Shown: positions 17,280-25,849, counted from the first letter of the stretch. The stretch: DNA of 64,000 nucleotides from UBA2942 sp045127535 (GCA_045127535.1 JBGVQN010000045.1:1-64000); one strand, 5' to 3'. Numbers and translations are program-made. The notes: generated by a model not told the origin, from the letters alone.

Positions 17280-19031
17280 TTATAAAGAATCAGGAAAAGA
17301 ATTGAGTAAGCATAAGGTGCCGTACCCCAGACGTGGATTGGGATATTCCCGCTCTGCTGAAAGAGGTCTGGCACCTTTCTGCAGATAAGCCCGGACTTTT
17401 TCCCCAAAAAGGAATGGATCATTGCCCCGGATGATGCCCCATTCCATAAGCAGTGCAGCACTGCCAGTGACCAGAGGGCAGGCAAATGAAGTGCCGGTAA
17501 ATCTCTCAACACCTCCTCCCACTCTGGGAGCCAGGATTTCCACGCCGGGAGCTGCCAGATCCGGTTTGATTCTCACAGGCCTTCTGGTATACCCTCTTCC
17601 GGAAAAATCCGCATAGGTTTTCTGTCTGCCGTCATAGGCACCTACGGCTATGATTTTGGCAGCAGTAGAGGGGATGGTCAGGGTGGTATCAGGGATGGGA
17701 TTGAGAAAACGGGTACTAAAATTGCGTTGCGAGCCGTCGTTCATCCACAGGTTGACGGTACCATCTATAATTTGTCCGCCTTCCAGGATCAGCTTCCACA
17801 CACCGCTGTTTAGATATCGGTTTTCCGGCAAAAACTGCAGAAAAATTTCCTGAGAAATGGCATAAGGACCAGGCTCTCCGTAGTATACCAGCAGAGAAGT
17901 CTGTTCCATGGGGAATCTGTAAGGACCGGGAGCAGCAGGAATGGAAATATTGGTACCAGCAGGAGACTGGAGCCGGAGCGTCAAGGTATCGTAATAGCTT
18001 TTCCAAATCTGGATGGTAAGGCTGGTTTCGTAAGGACTGACAGTAAAATCAATGTCTGCAGCAGAAAAAGAGGATAGAGATGCCATAGTATGTCCGCTGT
18101 CATTTCCTTCATTGCCGGTACCGATACAAATGGTGATTTTCCACAGATTGCTGATGGTATCCAGAAAGCTTTCCAGCAGGGAGGTACCGTCATGGGAACC
18201 GTAGGTATTACCGATGCTGATATTAATGACCATCGGCATCTGCAGGGCGATGGCAGTTTCAGCCAGGTAATTAATGCCCTGCATCAGTTCTGAAGTGCGG
18301 GGGAAAGAATTGGGGGCAGAGGGTGCCAGTTTTACCACTGCCAGAGAAGCCTTTGGTGCCACACCAACAAAACCGGAGCCATCAGACAGGGCGCTGCCTG
18401 CGGCAATACCACATACAGCAGTGCCATGTCTGCTGATATCCTGGGGAAGGGGCAGTTTATGATCCAGACGCTGCTGAATCTCTTCTTTTGTATATTCATT
18501 GCCCATCAGATAACCCACAGGGGGAGGCAGTGTAGTGCTGCCTGTCTGATCCCACAATCGCAGGACTCTGGTCTGTCCATCAGGAGTAAGAAAGGCAGGG
18601 TGGGAAAGATCAATTCCGCTGTCTACCACGCCTACCAGTATCTGGTCACCGGACAGGGAGTAAGGGGGCCTGGTAACCGGAGGAATACAGGAGACGGATT
18701 GAGACTGGGTAAATTGGTAGTAAATTTGTTTGGGCTGCTCAATAAACTGTACCAGAGGGTGTACGGACAGAAGAGAAATATATGCTTTAGGCAGAATCAG
18801 GATGGCATATCCCCCTAACAGGGGGACTGCGCGTACAGGTCCCGGAAGTGTGGACAGAATTTCAGACAGAGAGCCGGAATAGCGCAGAATGATGTCCCAG
18901 AGACTGGCTGCAGGATTGGGGAATTCATTTTCTGTGGATAGTCCGCTGCTTAAAAGTGGGGATTGTTCCAGTTCGGCAGGGGTTGCATTCAGGGAAACAT
19001 TCAGCAGATTTTCAAGTTTCTGATTGGGCAT
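17280..19031 (-). CDS. S8 subtilisin-like serine protease, Csp-like architecture
   Basis: 583-aa subtilase with an intact triad: Asp in VGVVDSGIDLSHP, His in SRHGTAVCGIAAG, Ser in GTSFACPLVTGSA. An N-terminal prodomain-like region (about 1-95) precedes it. Between His and Ser lies an insertion of roughly 130 residues (from DIDFTVSPYE to STRFLNPIP) predicted as beta-rich, like the jelly-roll of the Clostridial Csp germination proteases. No signal peptide or wall anchor is seen, so it is probably cytosolic or spore-associated. AAGGAG precedes the ATG at 19031. A germination role is inference; degradative proteases share this architecture. Confidence 0.88.
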   Translation of the reverse strand: MPNQKLENLLNVSLNATPAELEQSPLLSSGLSTENEFPNPAASLWDIILRYSGSLSEILSTLPGPVRAVPLLGGYAILILPKAYISLLSVHPLVQFIEQPKQIYYQFTQSQSVSCIPPVTRPPYSLSGDQILVGVVDSGIDLSHPAFLTPDGQTRVLRLWDQTGSTTLPPPVGYLMGNEYTKEEIQQRLDHKLPLPQDISRHGTAVCGIAAGSALSDGSGFVGVAPKASLAVVKLAPSAPNSFPRTSELMQGINYLAETAIALQMPMVINISIGNTYGSHDGTSLLESFLDTISNLWKITICIGTGNEGNDSGHTMASLSSFSAADIDFTVSPYETSLTIQIWKSYYDTLTLRLQSPAGTNISIPAAPGPYRFPMEQTSLLVYYGEPGPYAISQEIFLQFLPENRYLNSGVWKLILEGGQIIDGTVNLWMNDGSQRNFSTRFLNPIPDTTLTIPSTAAKIIAVGAYDGRQKTYADFSGRGYTRRPVRIKPDLAAPGVEILAPRVGGGVERFTGTSFACPLVTGSAALLMEWGIIRGNDPFLFGEKVRAYLQKGARPLSAEREYPNPRLGYGTLCLLNSFPDSL

Positions 19032-19167
19032 GAATACTCCTTATAAACAATATATCCCCGAAAAACATGTACATAGAATGTTTTCCGGAACCGAAAAAGA
19101 TGCTATAGTAAAGTATGCATTGGGATGGTGAGATATGAAATGATCTGATTTTATGCAAAATTTTTTC

Positions 19168-19196
19168 TTGAAAAAAGCTAAAAATTGTGTTATGCT
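19168..19196 (+). promoter_or_regulatory. Promoter for the MATE gene leader
   Basis: TTGAAA (19168-19173), 17-bp spacer, TATGCT (19191-19196). The expected start near 19203 leaves a leader of about 78 nt containing a terminator hairpin before the coding region. Confidence 0.6.
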
Positions 19197-19215
19197 GATG
19201 CAAGCGAGTAGCAGC

Positions 19216-19254
19216 AATGCGTAAGTCCAGTTAGGATTTGCGCATTATTTTTTT
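19216..19254 (+). terminator. Leader terminator (attenuator) ahead of MATE pump
   Basis: AATGCGTAAGTCC pairs with GGATTTGCGCATT (13 bp with two G-T pairs, 5-nt loop) and is followed by ATTATTTTTTT. It lies between the promoter and the ribosome binding site (AGGAGG, 19264-19269) of the same gene, so it must be bypassed for expression. Confidence 0.75.
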
Positions 19255-19280
19255 GTGTTTTTTCAGGAGGTAATTTCAAA

Positions 19281-20654
19281 ATGAAACAAGAATCTGTTGG
19301 AAAAATGGGTAGTGCACCCATAAAGAAATTAATGATATCTATGGGATTGCCTGTAGTAATCTCCATGATGCTGCAGGCACTGTACAATATCGTAGACAGT
19401 GCATTTGTATCTAATATGGAAGGCGGTGAAGATGCCTTAAACGCCCTTACATTGGCGTTCCCTGTACAGATGCTTATGGTTGCAGTTGGTATCGGAACCG
19501 GTGTAGGTGTCAACGTTTTGCTTGCCAGAAGCCTTGGGCAGAATGACAAAGAAAAAGCTTCAGGGGTTGCGGGAAATGCAATTTTTCTTGGTATCATGAT
19601 TACTTTATTCTTTATGCTTTTTGGATTTTTTGGTGTGAAACCTTATATCGCATCCCAAACCAGTAATCCAATCGTATCTGACATGGCAGTGGAATATCTG
19701 CAGATTTGCTGTGTCATTTCTGTGGGCATTATATTCTTCAGCATTTTTGAAAAACTGCTTCAAGCAGCAGGACTTACTGTTCAGTCAACCATTGCACAGA
19801 TTTCCGGTGCTGTTATTAATATTATTTTAGACCCTATTATGATTTATGGACTTTTTGGATGCCCTGCCATGGGAGTTGCCGGTGCAGCATATGCAACGGT
19901 GATCGGTCAGATAGCTTCTTTTGTGATCGCACTCATATTCCACTTTACAGTAAATAAAAGTGTTGATAAGGGATTACAGTACATTCGGCCACAGGCAAAG
20001 CTGATCAAGGAGATCTATGCAATTGGATTGCCGGCAATTATTGCCCAGGCACTGATGTCTTTTATGACATATGGCATTAACATTATACTTGGCAGGGTTC
20101 ATGAAAACCTGGTTACTGCTTATGGATTGTATTATAAAATCCAACAGTTTATTTTGTTTGCAGCCTTTGGCCTTCGGGATACCATTACGCCAATTGTATC
20201 TTTCAGCTACGGAATGCAAAGCAAAAAGCGGATCCAGGATGGTATCAAATATGGTGTAGGATATACCTTGATCATAATGGCAGTTGGTACACTTGCACTG
20301 GAATTGTTTGCAGGACCTCTTTGCGCGGCTTTTGGTCTGTCCGGTACTACAGAAAGTCTTTGTATCAGCGCAATACGAATCATTTCCATAGGTTTTGTTT
20401 TTGCTGGTATCAGCATTGCCCTTCAGGGTGTATTCCAGGCATTAAACTGTGGTTTTTCATCCCTGATGATTTCTATTTGCAGACAGCTTTTGCTGATACT
20501 GCCTGTGGCATGGATGTTTACCCGGTTCATTGCTTCCGATCTTGCAAACGGGTGGATTGTATGGCTTACATTTCCAATTGCTGAAATCATAACAGCAGTC
20601 ATTGCTGTTGGCCTTATGTACAAAGCGCATCAGAGAAAAATCAAATCATTATAA
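19281..20654 (+). CDS. MATE-family multidrug/Na+ efflux transporter (first copy)
   Basis: 457-aa polytopic MATE transporter with about 12 helices. Cues are the N-terminal PIKKLMISMGLPVVISMMLQ, LYNIVDSAFVS and LARSLGQNDKEKA, repeated in the second half by GLPAIIAQALMSF and FSYGMQSKKR. It exports cationic drugs or metabolites with Na+ or H+; the substrate cannot be read from sequence. AGGAGG stands 11 nt before the ATG. Its leader contains an intrinsic terminator. A cytidylate-kinase-like gene follows on the same strand. A second, unrelated-looking MATE gene lies at 32560-33966. Confidence 0.93.
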   Translation: MKQESVGKMGSAPIKKLMISMGLPVVISMMLQALYNIVDSAFVSNMEGGEDALNALTLAFPVQMLMVAVGIGTGVGVNVLLARSLGQNDKEKASGVAGNAIFLGIMITLFFMLFGFFGVKPYIASQTSNPIVSDMAVEYLQICCVISVGIIFFSIFEKLLQAAGLTVQSTIAQISGAVINIILDPIMIYGLFGCPAMGVAGAAYATVIGQIASFVIALIFHFTVNKSVDKGLQYIRPQAKLIKEIYAIGLPAIIAQALMSFMTYGINIILGRVHENLVTAYGLYYKIQQFILFAAFGLRDTITPIVSFSYGMQSKKRIQDGIKYGVGYTLIIMAVGTLALELFAGPLCAAFGLSGTTESLCISAIRIISIGFVFAGISIALQGVFQALNCGFSSLMISICRQLLLILPVAWMFTRFIASDLANGWIVWLTFPIAEIITAVIAVGLMYKAHQRKIKSL

Positions 20655-20737
20655 ATAAGCAGTTGCGAAGCTGTATTTGGTATCCGCTTTGCAAATACTT
20701 CTGAAAGCGTACGGTAATGTGTTTCGCAATTGCCGAA
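20655..20737 (+). repeat. Short derivative of the interspersed element (copy C)
   Basis: About 83 bp with both terminal repeats (GCAGTTGCGAAGCTGTATT and TGTGTTTCGCAATTGCC) and inner bits of the arms (GCTTTGCAAATACTTCTGAAAGCG region), but without the conserved core. It looks like an internal deletion product of the family described at 7076-7300. It fills the gap between the MATE gene and the next gene. Confidence 0.7.
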
Positions 20738-20764
20738 AATCAATAGAAAAATATGGAGGTTGCT

Positions 20765-21346
20765 ATGAACAGAATTATTACAATCAGCCGTGAATTTGGA
20801 AGCGGCGGCAGAACCATCGGAAGACAAGTTGCAGAAAAATTAGGGATCCCCTGTTATGATGCAGAACTGTTGGACAAAATTGCGGGAGAAAGCGGTTTCG
20901 CCAAAGAATACATAGCAGAGAGCGGTGAATATGCTCTGGGTACCAACTGGCTTTCCCAGGCTTTGATTGCAAGAGATTTGAACGGTCATTCCTTTCAGGA
21001 TGACTTATGGACGATCCAGCGGAAGATCATTCTGGAACTGGCCGAAAAAGAGTCTTGCGTAATTGTAGGCCGCTGTGGGGATTATATTTTGAAAGATCAT
21101 GCAGACTGTCTGCGTGTATTTATCCATGCAGATATAGAAAGCCGTGCAAAGCGTATTGTTGAGCAGTATGGAGAACGAAGTGAGTCTCCTAAAAAACGTC
21201 TGAAAGACAAAGACAAACGCCGTGCAGCTTATTATCACCTTTATACTGATATGAAATGGGGCATGGCCCAGAATTATCATATTACTTTAAACAGCGGTGC
21301 TTTGGGAATTGACAAGTGTGTAGAGATCCTTACTGATTTGTATTAA
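20765..21346 (+). CDS. Cytidylate kinase-like family protein
   Basis: 193-aa P-loop kinase-like protein (Cytidylate_kin2 type). It opens with ITISREFGSGGRTIGRQVAEKLG, the adapted P-loop, followed by YDAELLDKIA, CVIVGRCGDY and a basic KDKDKRRAAYYHLYTD lid-like stretch. The true CMP kinase is a different family, so the substrate is unknown. The ATG at 20765 is chosen because GGAGG (20755-20759) lies just upstream; an earlier in-frame ATG at 20753 overlaps it. The repeat derivative precedes it. Confidence 0.88.
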   Translation: MNRIITISREFGSGGRTIGRQVAEKLGIPCYDAELLDKIAGESGFAKEYIAESGEYALGTNWLSQALIARDLNGHSFQDDLWTIQRKIILELAEKESCVIVGRCGDYILKDHADCLRVFIHADIESRAKRIVEQYGERSESPKKRLKDKDKRRAAYYHLYTDMKWGMAQNYHITLNSGALGIDKCVEILTDLY

Positions 21347-21476
21347 TCCAAAAGGCATTCAAATAGCGTGTACATCCAGATATACCCTGCAGTTTTTATA
21401 CCCTGCAGGGTATTTTCAGTACTTGCATTTTTATGCATGGTATGCTACACTGCTTTTCGGACAATTTCATAAGAAT

Positions 21477-21667
21477 ATAACAGGTGCCAAATCAGTTTAG
21501 GCTGGATTTGGTGAAAAGGGAAACAGGTGAAAGTCCTGTGCGAGCCCGTCGCTGTAATAAGGGAGTTTTATTCATGACAAAGGAAAGCACATTTTGTGCG
21601 TAGCCACTGGGAAACCGGGAAGGCGGAATAAAATGAGGATCTTAGAGCCAGAAGACCTGCCTGTTAT
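21477..21667 (+). ncRNA. Cobalamin (B12) riboswitch aptamer
   Basis: The closing stem ATAACAGG/CCTGTTAT encloses the characteristic order of B12 elements: GGTGAAAGTCCTGTGCGAGCCCGTCGCTGT, split here into its visible blocks GAAAGTCC and GTCGCTGTAA, then TAGCCACTGGGAAACCGGGAAGGC in blocks GCCACTGG and CGGGAAGGC, and finally the B12 box AGCCAGAAGACCTGCC (21646-21661). It lies 257 bp upstream of a DUF4430 gene and an ECF S-component. Cobalamin binding should favour the downstream terminator and lower uptake gene expression. Confidence 0.96.
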
Positions 21668-21711
21668 ATGGTAACCGCGAAAGCGAGACCACGAGGAATT
21701 GGTCTGGTACC

Positions 21712-21840
21712 TGTAAATCCTTTGGGCATAGGCAAGGGTCTGTGCTGAAAGGCTATTTATGACAATGGAAAGTGATGTGTGCTTTCTGTTGTATTGACGT
21801 GCCAGTCGTTCTGATAGCCTGATACCAAGGGATTTTTTTA
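21712..21840 (+). terminator. Expression platform/terminator of the B12 riboswitch
   Basis: GGCTAT (21752-21757) can pair with ATAGCC (21814-21819), and flanking AAATCCTTTGG-type and CCAAGGGATTT-type segments can extend the stem. A TTTTTTT run follows at 21833-21839. The long interior could form an alternative antiterminator. Exact boundaries are approximate. Confidence 0.65.
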
Positions 21841-21923
21841 TTATAATCAGGAAATTTCTCTGATTTTCTAATTGCAATAAAAATATAGGGCACAGGACTG
21901 GCGCGGGAAGAAAGGAAAAACTT

Positions 21924-22343
21924 ATGGAAGTAAAAAAGAACAACAAAAAAGTGATTTTGGGTGCAGCAGCCCTGGTGGTATTGATTGCAGTGTTTGCAGC
22001 TGTATATGCATGTATGAGGGAAAAGCCGGCACAAGGGACAAAGACGTTTACTGTAGAGGTGGTGGATGATGAACAGAAATCCACTACATATACCGGTCAT
22101 ACAGATGCAGAATATTTGCGGCAGGCACTGGAAGAATTAGAGGACTTCCAGATGGAGGGCACTGAGGGTGATTATGGTTTGTATGTACAGACTGTGAATG
22201 GTGTCACAGCAGATTATAACGCGGATGGTGCTTACTGGAGTTTCTATGTAAATGGGGAAATCTGCAACAATGGTGTGGATACCCAGCCCGTAGAAGACAA
22301 TGATGCATTTAAAATCGTATATGAAATCTATGCAGCAGAATAA
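21924..22343 (+). CDS. Membrane-anchored DUF4430 (transcobalamin C-domain-like) protein
   Basis: 139-aa protein with a basic start, one hydrophobic segment (about 10-28, VILGAAALVVLIAVFAAVY) and an extracellular domain. The domain matches the DUF4430 pattern, related to the C-terminal cobalamin-binding domain of intrinsic factor and transcobalamin: YLRQALEEL, then GAYWSFYVNGE and DNDAFKIVYE. It sits under a B12 riboswitch and directly before an ECF S-component, so a surface cobalamin-capture role is inferred. AAAGG precedes the ATG. A cysteine (about 30) follows the hydrophobic stretch, so lipidation is possible, though the lipobox is not canonical. Confidence 0.85.
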   Translation: MEVKKNNKKVILGAAALVVLIAVFAAVYACMREKPAQGTKTFTVEVVDDEQKSTTYTGHTDAEYLRQALEELEDFQMEGTEGDYGLYVQTVNGVTADYNADGAYWSFYVNGEICNNGVDTQPVEDNDAFKIVYEIYAAE

Positions 22344-22356
22344 TTGGAGTATAAAT

Positions 22357-22920
22357 TTGGTGCAGATAAAAGCGGGATGCAGGGATTTGCTGTCACGGAT
22401 CAGGCAGGAAATGCATCTGTCTCTGGAAATGATGGTGTATCTTGGAATGCTGACTGCTGTATTGGAAGCAGGAAAAATGGCGCTGAATTATCTGCCAAAT
22501 ATAGAGGTAGTGACGCTGTTACTGATTTTATATTCCATAACCCTTGGATGGAAGACGATTTATGTGGCAGTGGTGTTTACTATATTGGAATGCTTTGTCT
22601 GGGGCTTTGGCCTATGGACAATATCTTATTTTTATATCTGGCCTGGACTGGTCATCCTTGTCTGTCTGTGCAAAAAGCAGCAGGGCATGTGGTTCTGGAG
22701 TATTTTTTCCGGTATGTTTGGATTGTTTTTTGGCGCGTTTTGTTCCATTGTGTATCTGTTTTTTGGAGGAATCGGCACTGTTTTTGCAAAATGGGTGTCA
22801 GGTATTCCCTTCGATCTGATACATTGCGCAGGAAATTTTGTATTGATGCTTGTGCTGTATCATCCATTGCTGGCTTTATTGAAAAAGCTGAACCAGATGA
22901 TCCGGGTACCATGCAGATAG
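22357..22920 (+). CDS. ECF transporter S-component (probable cobalamin uptake)
   Basis: About 187-aa integral membrane protein with five to six helices (from MMVYLGMLTAVLEAGKMAL to LMLVLYHPLLALL), typical of ECF substrate-binding subunits. The conserved tryptophans and GLFFGAFCSIVYLFFGG fit the S-component plan. The energising EcfAAT module is not in the window. The start is uncertain: GGAG at 22346-22349 points to TTG 22357 or GTG 22360, while upstream ATGs at 22300-22330 overlap the previous gene. Substrate is inferred from the B12 riboswitch. Confidence 0.82.
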   Translation: MVQIKAGCRDLLSRIRQEMHLSLEMMVYLGMLTAVLEAGKMALNYLPNIEVVTLLLILYSITLGWKTIYVAVVFTILECFVWGFGLWTISYFYIWPGLVILVCLCKKQQGMWFWSIFSGMFGLFFGAFCSIVYLFFGGIGTVFAKWVSGIPFDLIHCAGNFVLMLVLYHPLLALLKKLNQMIRVPCR

Positions 22921-22997
22921 AATCGGGATACTGCAGAGGGTGTTGATTTACCTGGAGTCAGACAGGTTGTCAGTAAAAAGTATATAGGAAAAAGAGA

Positions 22998-23047
22998 TCC
23001 CCGGGTCTGTCCATGTAATACAGGTGGATAGATCAGGGGATTTTTGT
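22998..23047 (+). terminator. Terminator after the B12 uptake genes
   Basis: GATCCCC pairs with GGGGATT, with inner GGGTCTGTCC/GGATAGATC pairing, followed by TTTTTG. The remaining gap to 23320 holds no gene and ends with GGAGAGG before the DUF3810 start. Confidence 0.75.
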
Positions 23048-23320
23048 TTATGACAACGGAAAGACTATAACAAAAAATCTCAAAGCCTGCGTTCCATTGT
23101 ATGCAAAGCACTTGTGGAACAGCCGTTTCAGAACAGCTCCAAATAAAGAACATGTCGAAAAAACCAGAAAGATATTATCTGAATAATTGTAAAATTTTTA
23201 GGAAAATTCCCCTATCTTATGATTTTATGATATACTGAAATAGATTATTGAAAAATAAATCTGAAAATAGATTTCACAGGCATCGGTTATGAAAAAACCG
23301 GCGGTCTGGTTGGAGAGGGA

Positions 23321-24430
23321 ATGAAGAAAAAAAGAATAAAAATCAAGAGCCTGATATGGTGGATTGCATTCTTGCTCTTTTTGCTGGCATCAGTGGGGCT
23401 GCAGGTGAAAGCCAGAACCAGCCAGGAATTTGCGGACTGGTATGTAGAACAGGTTTATCCGGAACTAGTGGAGACGGTGGGGCGTTTTTTAGGCTGGTTT
23501 TCTTTTTCGGTGGGGGAAGTGCTTTTGTATTTGGGTGCAATTGTCTTGATAGTGGTGACTATCGAATCAGTAGGAAAAGCACTGGTTAACCGGGAAAAAA
23601 GGAAAAAGAGTTTGTTTTTCTGTATCCGGGTGTGGTTGATGACTGCTGCGGTATTATTTTTGATCTATACCCTCCAGTGTGGTATTAATTATTTTCACAC
23701 ACCGTTTTCAGAAATTGCAGGTTATGATGTGAGTCCTTCGGAGTATTCAGAGTTAGAAGAATTATGCCTGTATTTAAATGAGGAAATCAATACAGCGGCA
23801 GCCCAGCTGCCCTGGCCGGAAGATGAACATTATCAAATGCCGGAAAATGTTTATGAACTGGTGCGGGAGGCGATGGAAGGTCTTGGGGAGGAATATGATT
23901 GTCTGAGCGGCTTTTATCCAAATCCAAAACCAATTGCCATCTCAGGTGTTTTTTCTTATCAGTATATTACAGGAATCTACAGTCCTTTTACCATAGAGGC
24001 CAATTATAACCAGGATATGCCGGATTTGGAACAGCCGGCAGTGATGTGTCATGAATTGTCTCATTTAAAAGGATTTATGCGGGAGGACGAGGCTAATTTT
24101 ATTGCGTATCTGGCCTGTCATCGTTCCGGAGTGCCGGAATTACAGTATTCCGGAGCAATGTTTGCTTATACATACTGCATGAATGCCCTGTATGGTGATG
24201 CTGGGGGAGAGGTGTATTCCCGGATCTATAACCAGCTTTGTGACCGGGCACTGAAAGACAGAGAGTATATGAACCAGTGGTGGAAACAATATGATACCCC
24301 TATGCGGGATGTGTCAGACCAGGTCAATCACACCTATCTCCAGGCCAATGCCCAGCCGGACGGTACCAAAAGCTATGGCCGGATGGTGGATCTGATGCTG
24401 GCAGAATTTCGCAGCTGGAAAGCAGAGTGA
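23321..24430 (+). CDS. DUF3810 membrane protein with HExxH-type zinc site
   Basis: 369-aa protein. Three N-terminal hydrophobic segments (about 11-29, 66-85 and 100-120) are followed by an extracellular or cytosolic domain. The motif CHELSHLKGF gives HELSH, with a downstream EDEANF Glu as a possible third ligand, as in gluzincin peptidases. The family is known only as DUF3810; proteolysis has not been shown from sequence. GGAGAGG lies upstream of the ATG. Transcribed alone. Confidence 0.85.
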   Translation: MKKKRIKIKSLIWWIAFLLFLLASVGLQVKARTSQEFADWYVEQVYPELVETVGRFLGWFSFSVGEVLLYLGAIVLIVVTIESVGKALVNREKRKKSLFFCIRVWLMTAAVLFLIYTLQCGINYFHTPFSEIAGYDVSPSEYSELEELCLYLNEEINTAAAQLPWPEDEHYQMPENVYELVREAMEGLGEEYDCLSGFYPNPKPIAISGVFSYQYITGIYSPFTIEANYNQDMPDLEQPAVMCHELSHLKGFMREDEANFIAYLACHRSGVPELQYSGAMFAYTYCMNALYGDAGGEVYSRIYNQLCDRALKDREYMNQWWKQYDTPMRDVSDQVNHTYLQANAQPDGTKSYGRMVDLMLAEFRSWKAE

Positions 24431-24630
24431 TCCTGTATTTTTTTTCAAAACTTTGTCATAAAACCAATAAATCTGCGTATATTGTAAGGAGCATACAGGC
24501 TGCCAGAGATTTGAACTATCATTATGGGACATGGATTGCTTAAAATATACTTCACTTGTGTCAAAAAATGGATCACAGAGGATCATAAAAAAAGAAATAA
24601 ATGAAATATAAAAATAAAATACAGAAAAAA

Positions 24631-24642
24631 GAACGAATGTTC
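24631..24642. promoter_or_regulatory. Candidate SOS (LexA) box
   Basis: GAACgaatGTTC, a perfect GAAC-N4-GTTC palindrome of the Gram-positive LexA/DinR type, with a further G at the right edge. It lies 10 bp upstream of the candidate -35 of the dgt-dnaG-rpoD region. Confidence 0.55.
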
Positions 24643-24652
24643 GATAAAATAC

Positions 24653-24681
24653 TGGAAAATCAATTCAGATTGTGCTATACT
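24653..24681 (+). promoter_or_regulatory. Candidate promoter for dgt
   Basis: TGGAAA (24653-24658), 17-bp spacer, TATACT (24676-24681). The -10 is good and the -35 weak. The leader to the dgt start is about 150 nt with no riboswitch recognised. Confidence 0.45.
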
Positions 24682-24835
24682 TTTGGCAGATTCATAGGAT
24701 CTGCTGTGCAATGCAGATGACAGGAATTGCCGGATATGGCAGTCAAGTGATTAAGAGCGTTAGATAGTATTAAAGTATATTTGATATATGTTTTTGGAAT
24801 CAGATGAACACAGTACAGACAGGAGTGAGCCAGTT

Positions 24836-25849
24836 TTGCAAATCAGAGAACAGTTTGAACAGCAGGAGTTAGAACAGTTAAGTCCTTATGCCAGCTGCAG
24901 CGTCAAAAGCAGAGGCAGGGATATCCCGGAGACAGAGTGCAGCATCCGTACCTGTTATCAAAGAGATCGAGACCGAATCATTCACTGTAAGTCTTTTCGC
25001 AGGCTAAAGCATAAGACGCAGGTATTTTTATCTCCGGAAGGAGACCATTACCGTACTCGTCTGACCCATACCTTAGAGGTGGCACAGATTGCCCGTTCCA
25101 TTGCCAAGGCACTGTGGCTGAATGAGGAACTGACAGAGGCCATTGCCCTGGGACACGATTTGGGACATACTCCTTTTGGACATGCAGGAGAGTCAGTACT
25201 CAATCATGCCATGGCAGCATACGGAAGAAGCTTTCACCATTATGAACAGAGTGTCCGGGTGGTAGAGAGACTGGAAAAGAATGGACGGGGACTGAATCTG
25301 ACTTGGGAAGTGCGTAACGGCATCCGCAATCACGGTACTGCCCGCATGCCAGTAACTTTAGAGGGACAGGTAGTACGCCTTTGCGATAAAGTTGCTTATA
25401 TCAATCACGACATAGATGATGCCATCAGAGCCAGAGTGCTGCAGGAAAAAGACATTCCTGCAGAATACACAGACATTCTTGGAAGAACCGTACATGACAG
25501 AATCGATTTCCTGATCCATGATATGGTAGCCAACAGTGCAGGAAAAGACCATATCTGTCAGTCAGAAGATGCTGCCAAAGCGATGACGGGCCTGCGAACG
25601 TTCCTGTTTCAGGAAGTATACGGCAGCCCAAGGGTCCAGAAAGAGGAACAGAGGGTAGGCAGACTGCTGCTGCAGCTGTTTGCGCATTACCAGCTACATA
25701 CGGAATTACTGCCGTCAGAGTATTTTTCCATGATAGAAAAGGGAGAGCCACAGGAAGTAGTAGTCTGTGATTATATTGCAGGCATGACAGACTCCTATGC
25801 AGTGGCCAAGTTTGAAGAATTGTTCGTGCCCCATGCGTGGACAATATGA
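24836..25849 (+). CDS. dgt: Deoxyguanosinetriphosphate triphosphohydrolase-like HD protein
   Basis: HD-domain dNTP triphosphohydrolase, 337 aa. Motifs are HCKSFRRLKHKTQVF, a first His in RTRLTHTLEV, the metal-binding HD pair in ALGHDLGHTPFGHAGE and a later Asp in KVAYINHDIDDA. The TTG at 24836 is chosen because AGGAG lies 10 nt upstream and the protein then begins with IREQ-type sequence as relatives do; an ATG at 24788 without a ribosome site would add 16 residues. It precedes dnaG by 128 bp, separated only by an element remnant, as in many Clostridia. Confidence 0.92.
   Translation: MQIREQFEQQELEQLSPYASCSVKSRGRDIPETECSIRTCYQRDRDRIIHCKSFRRLKHKTQVFLSPEGDHYRTRLTHTLEVAQIARSIAKALWLNEELTEAIALGHDLGHTPFGHAGESVLNHAMAAYGRSFHHYEQSVRVVERLEKNGRGLNLTWEVRNGIRNHGTARMPVTLEGQVVRLCDKVAYINHDIDDAIRARVLQEKDIPAEYTDILGRTVHDRIDFLIHDMVANSAGKDHICQSEDAAKAMTGLRTFLFQEVYGSPRVQKEEQRVGRLLLQLFAHYQLHTELLPSEYFSMIEKGEPQEVVVCDYIAGMTDSYAVAKFEELFVPHAWTI

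Larger units (their letters stand above)
24431..24835. other. Regulatory gap upstream of dgt
   Basis: About 400 bp, AT-rich, without a supported gene. It holds a T run after the DUF3810 stop (TTTTTTTT, 24438-24446), a LexA-like palindrome at 24631-24642 and a candidate promoter at 24653-24681. The rest shows no recognised motif. Confidence 0.6.

Noticed and set aside
19192..19224. Ten-codon leader peptide ahead of the MATE gene
   Set aside because: Its ATG lies within the -10 box of the best promoter, so it is probably untranscribed.
22344..22946. 200-codon frame overlapping the ECF S-component
   Set aside because: It is a shifted frame of the membrane protein gene with no coherent domains.
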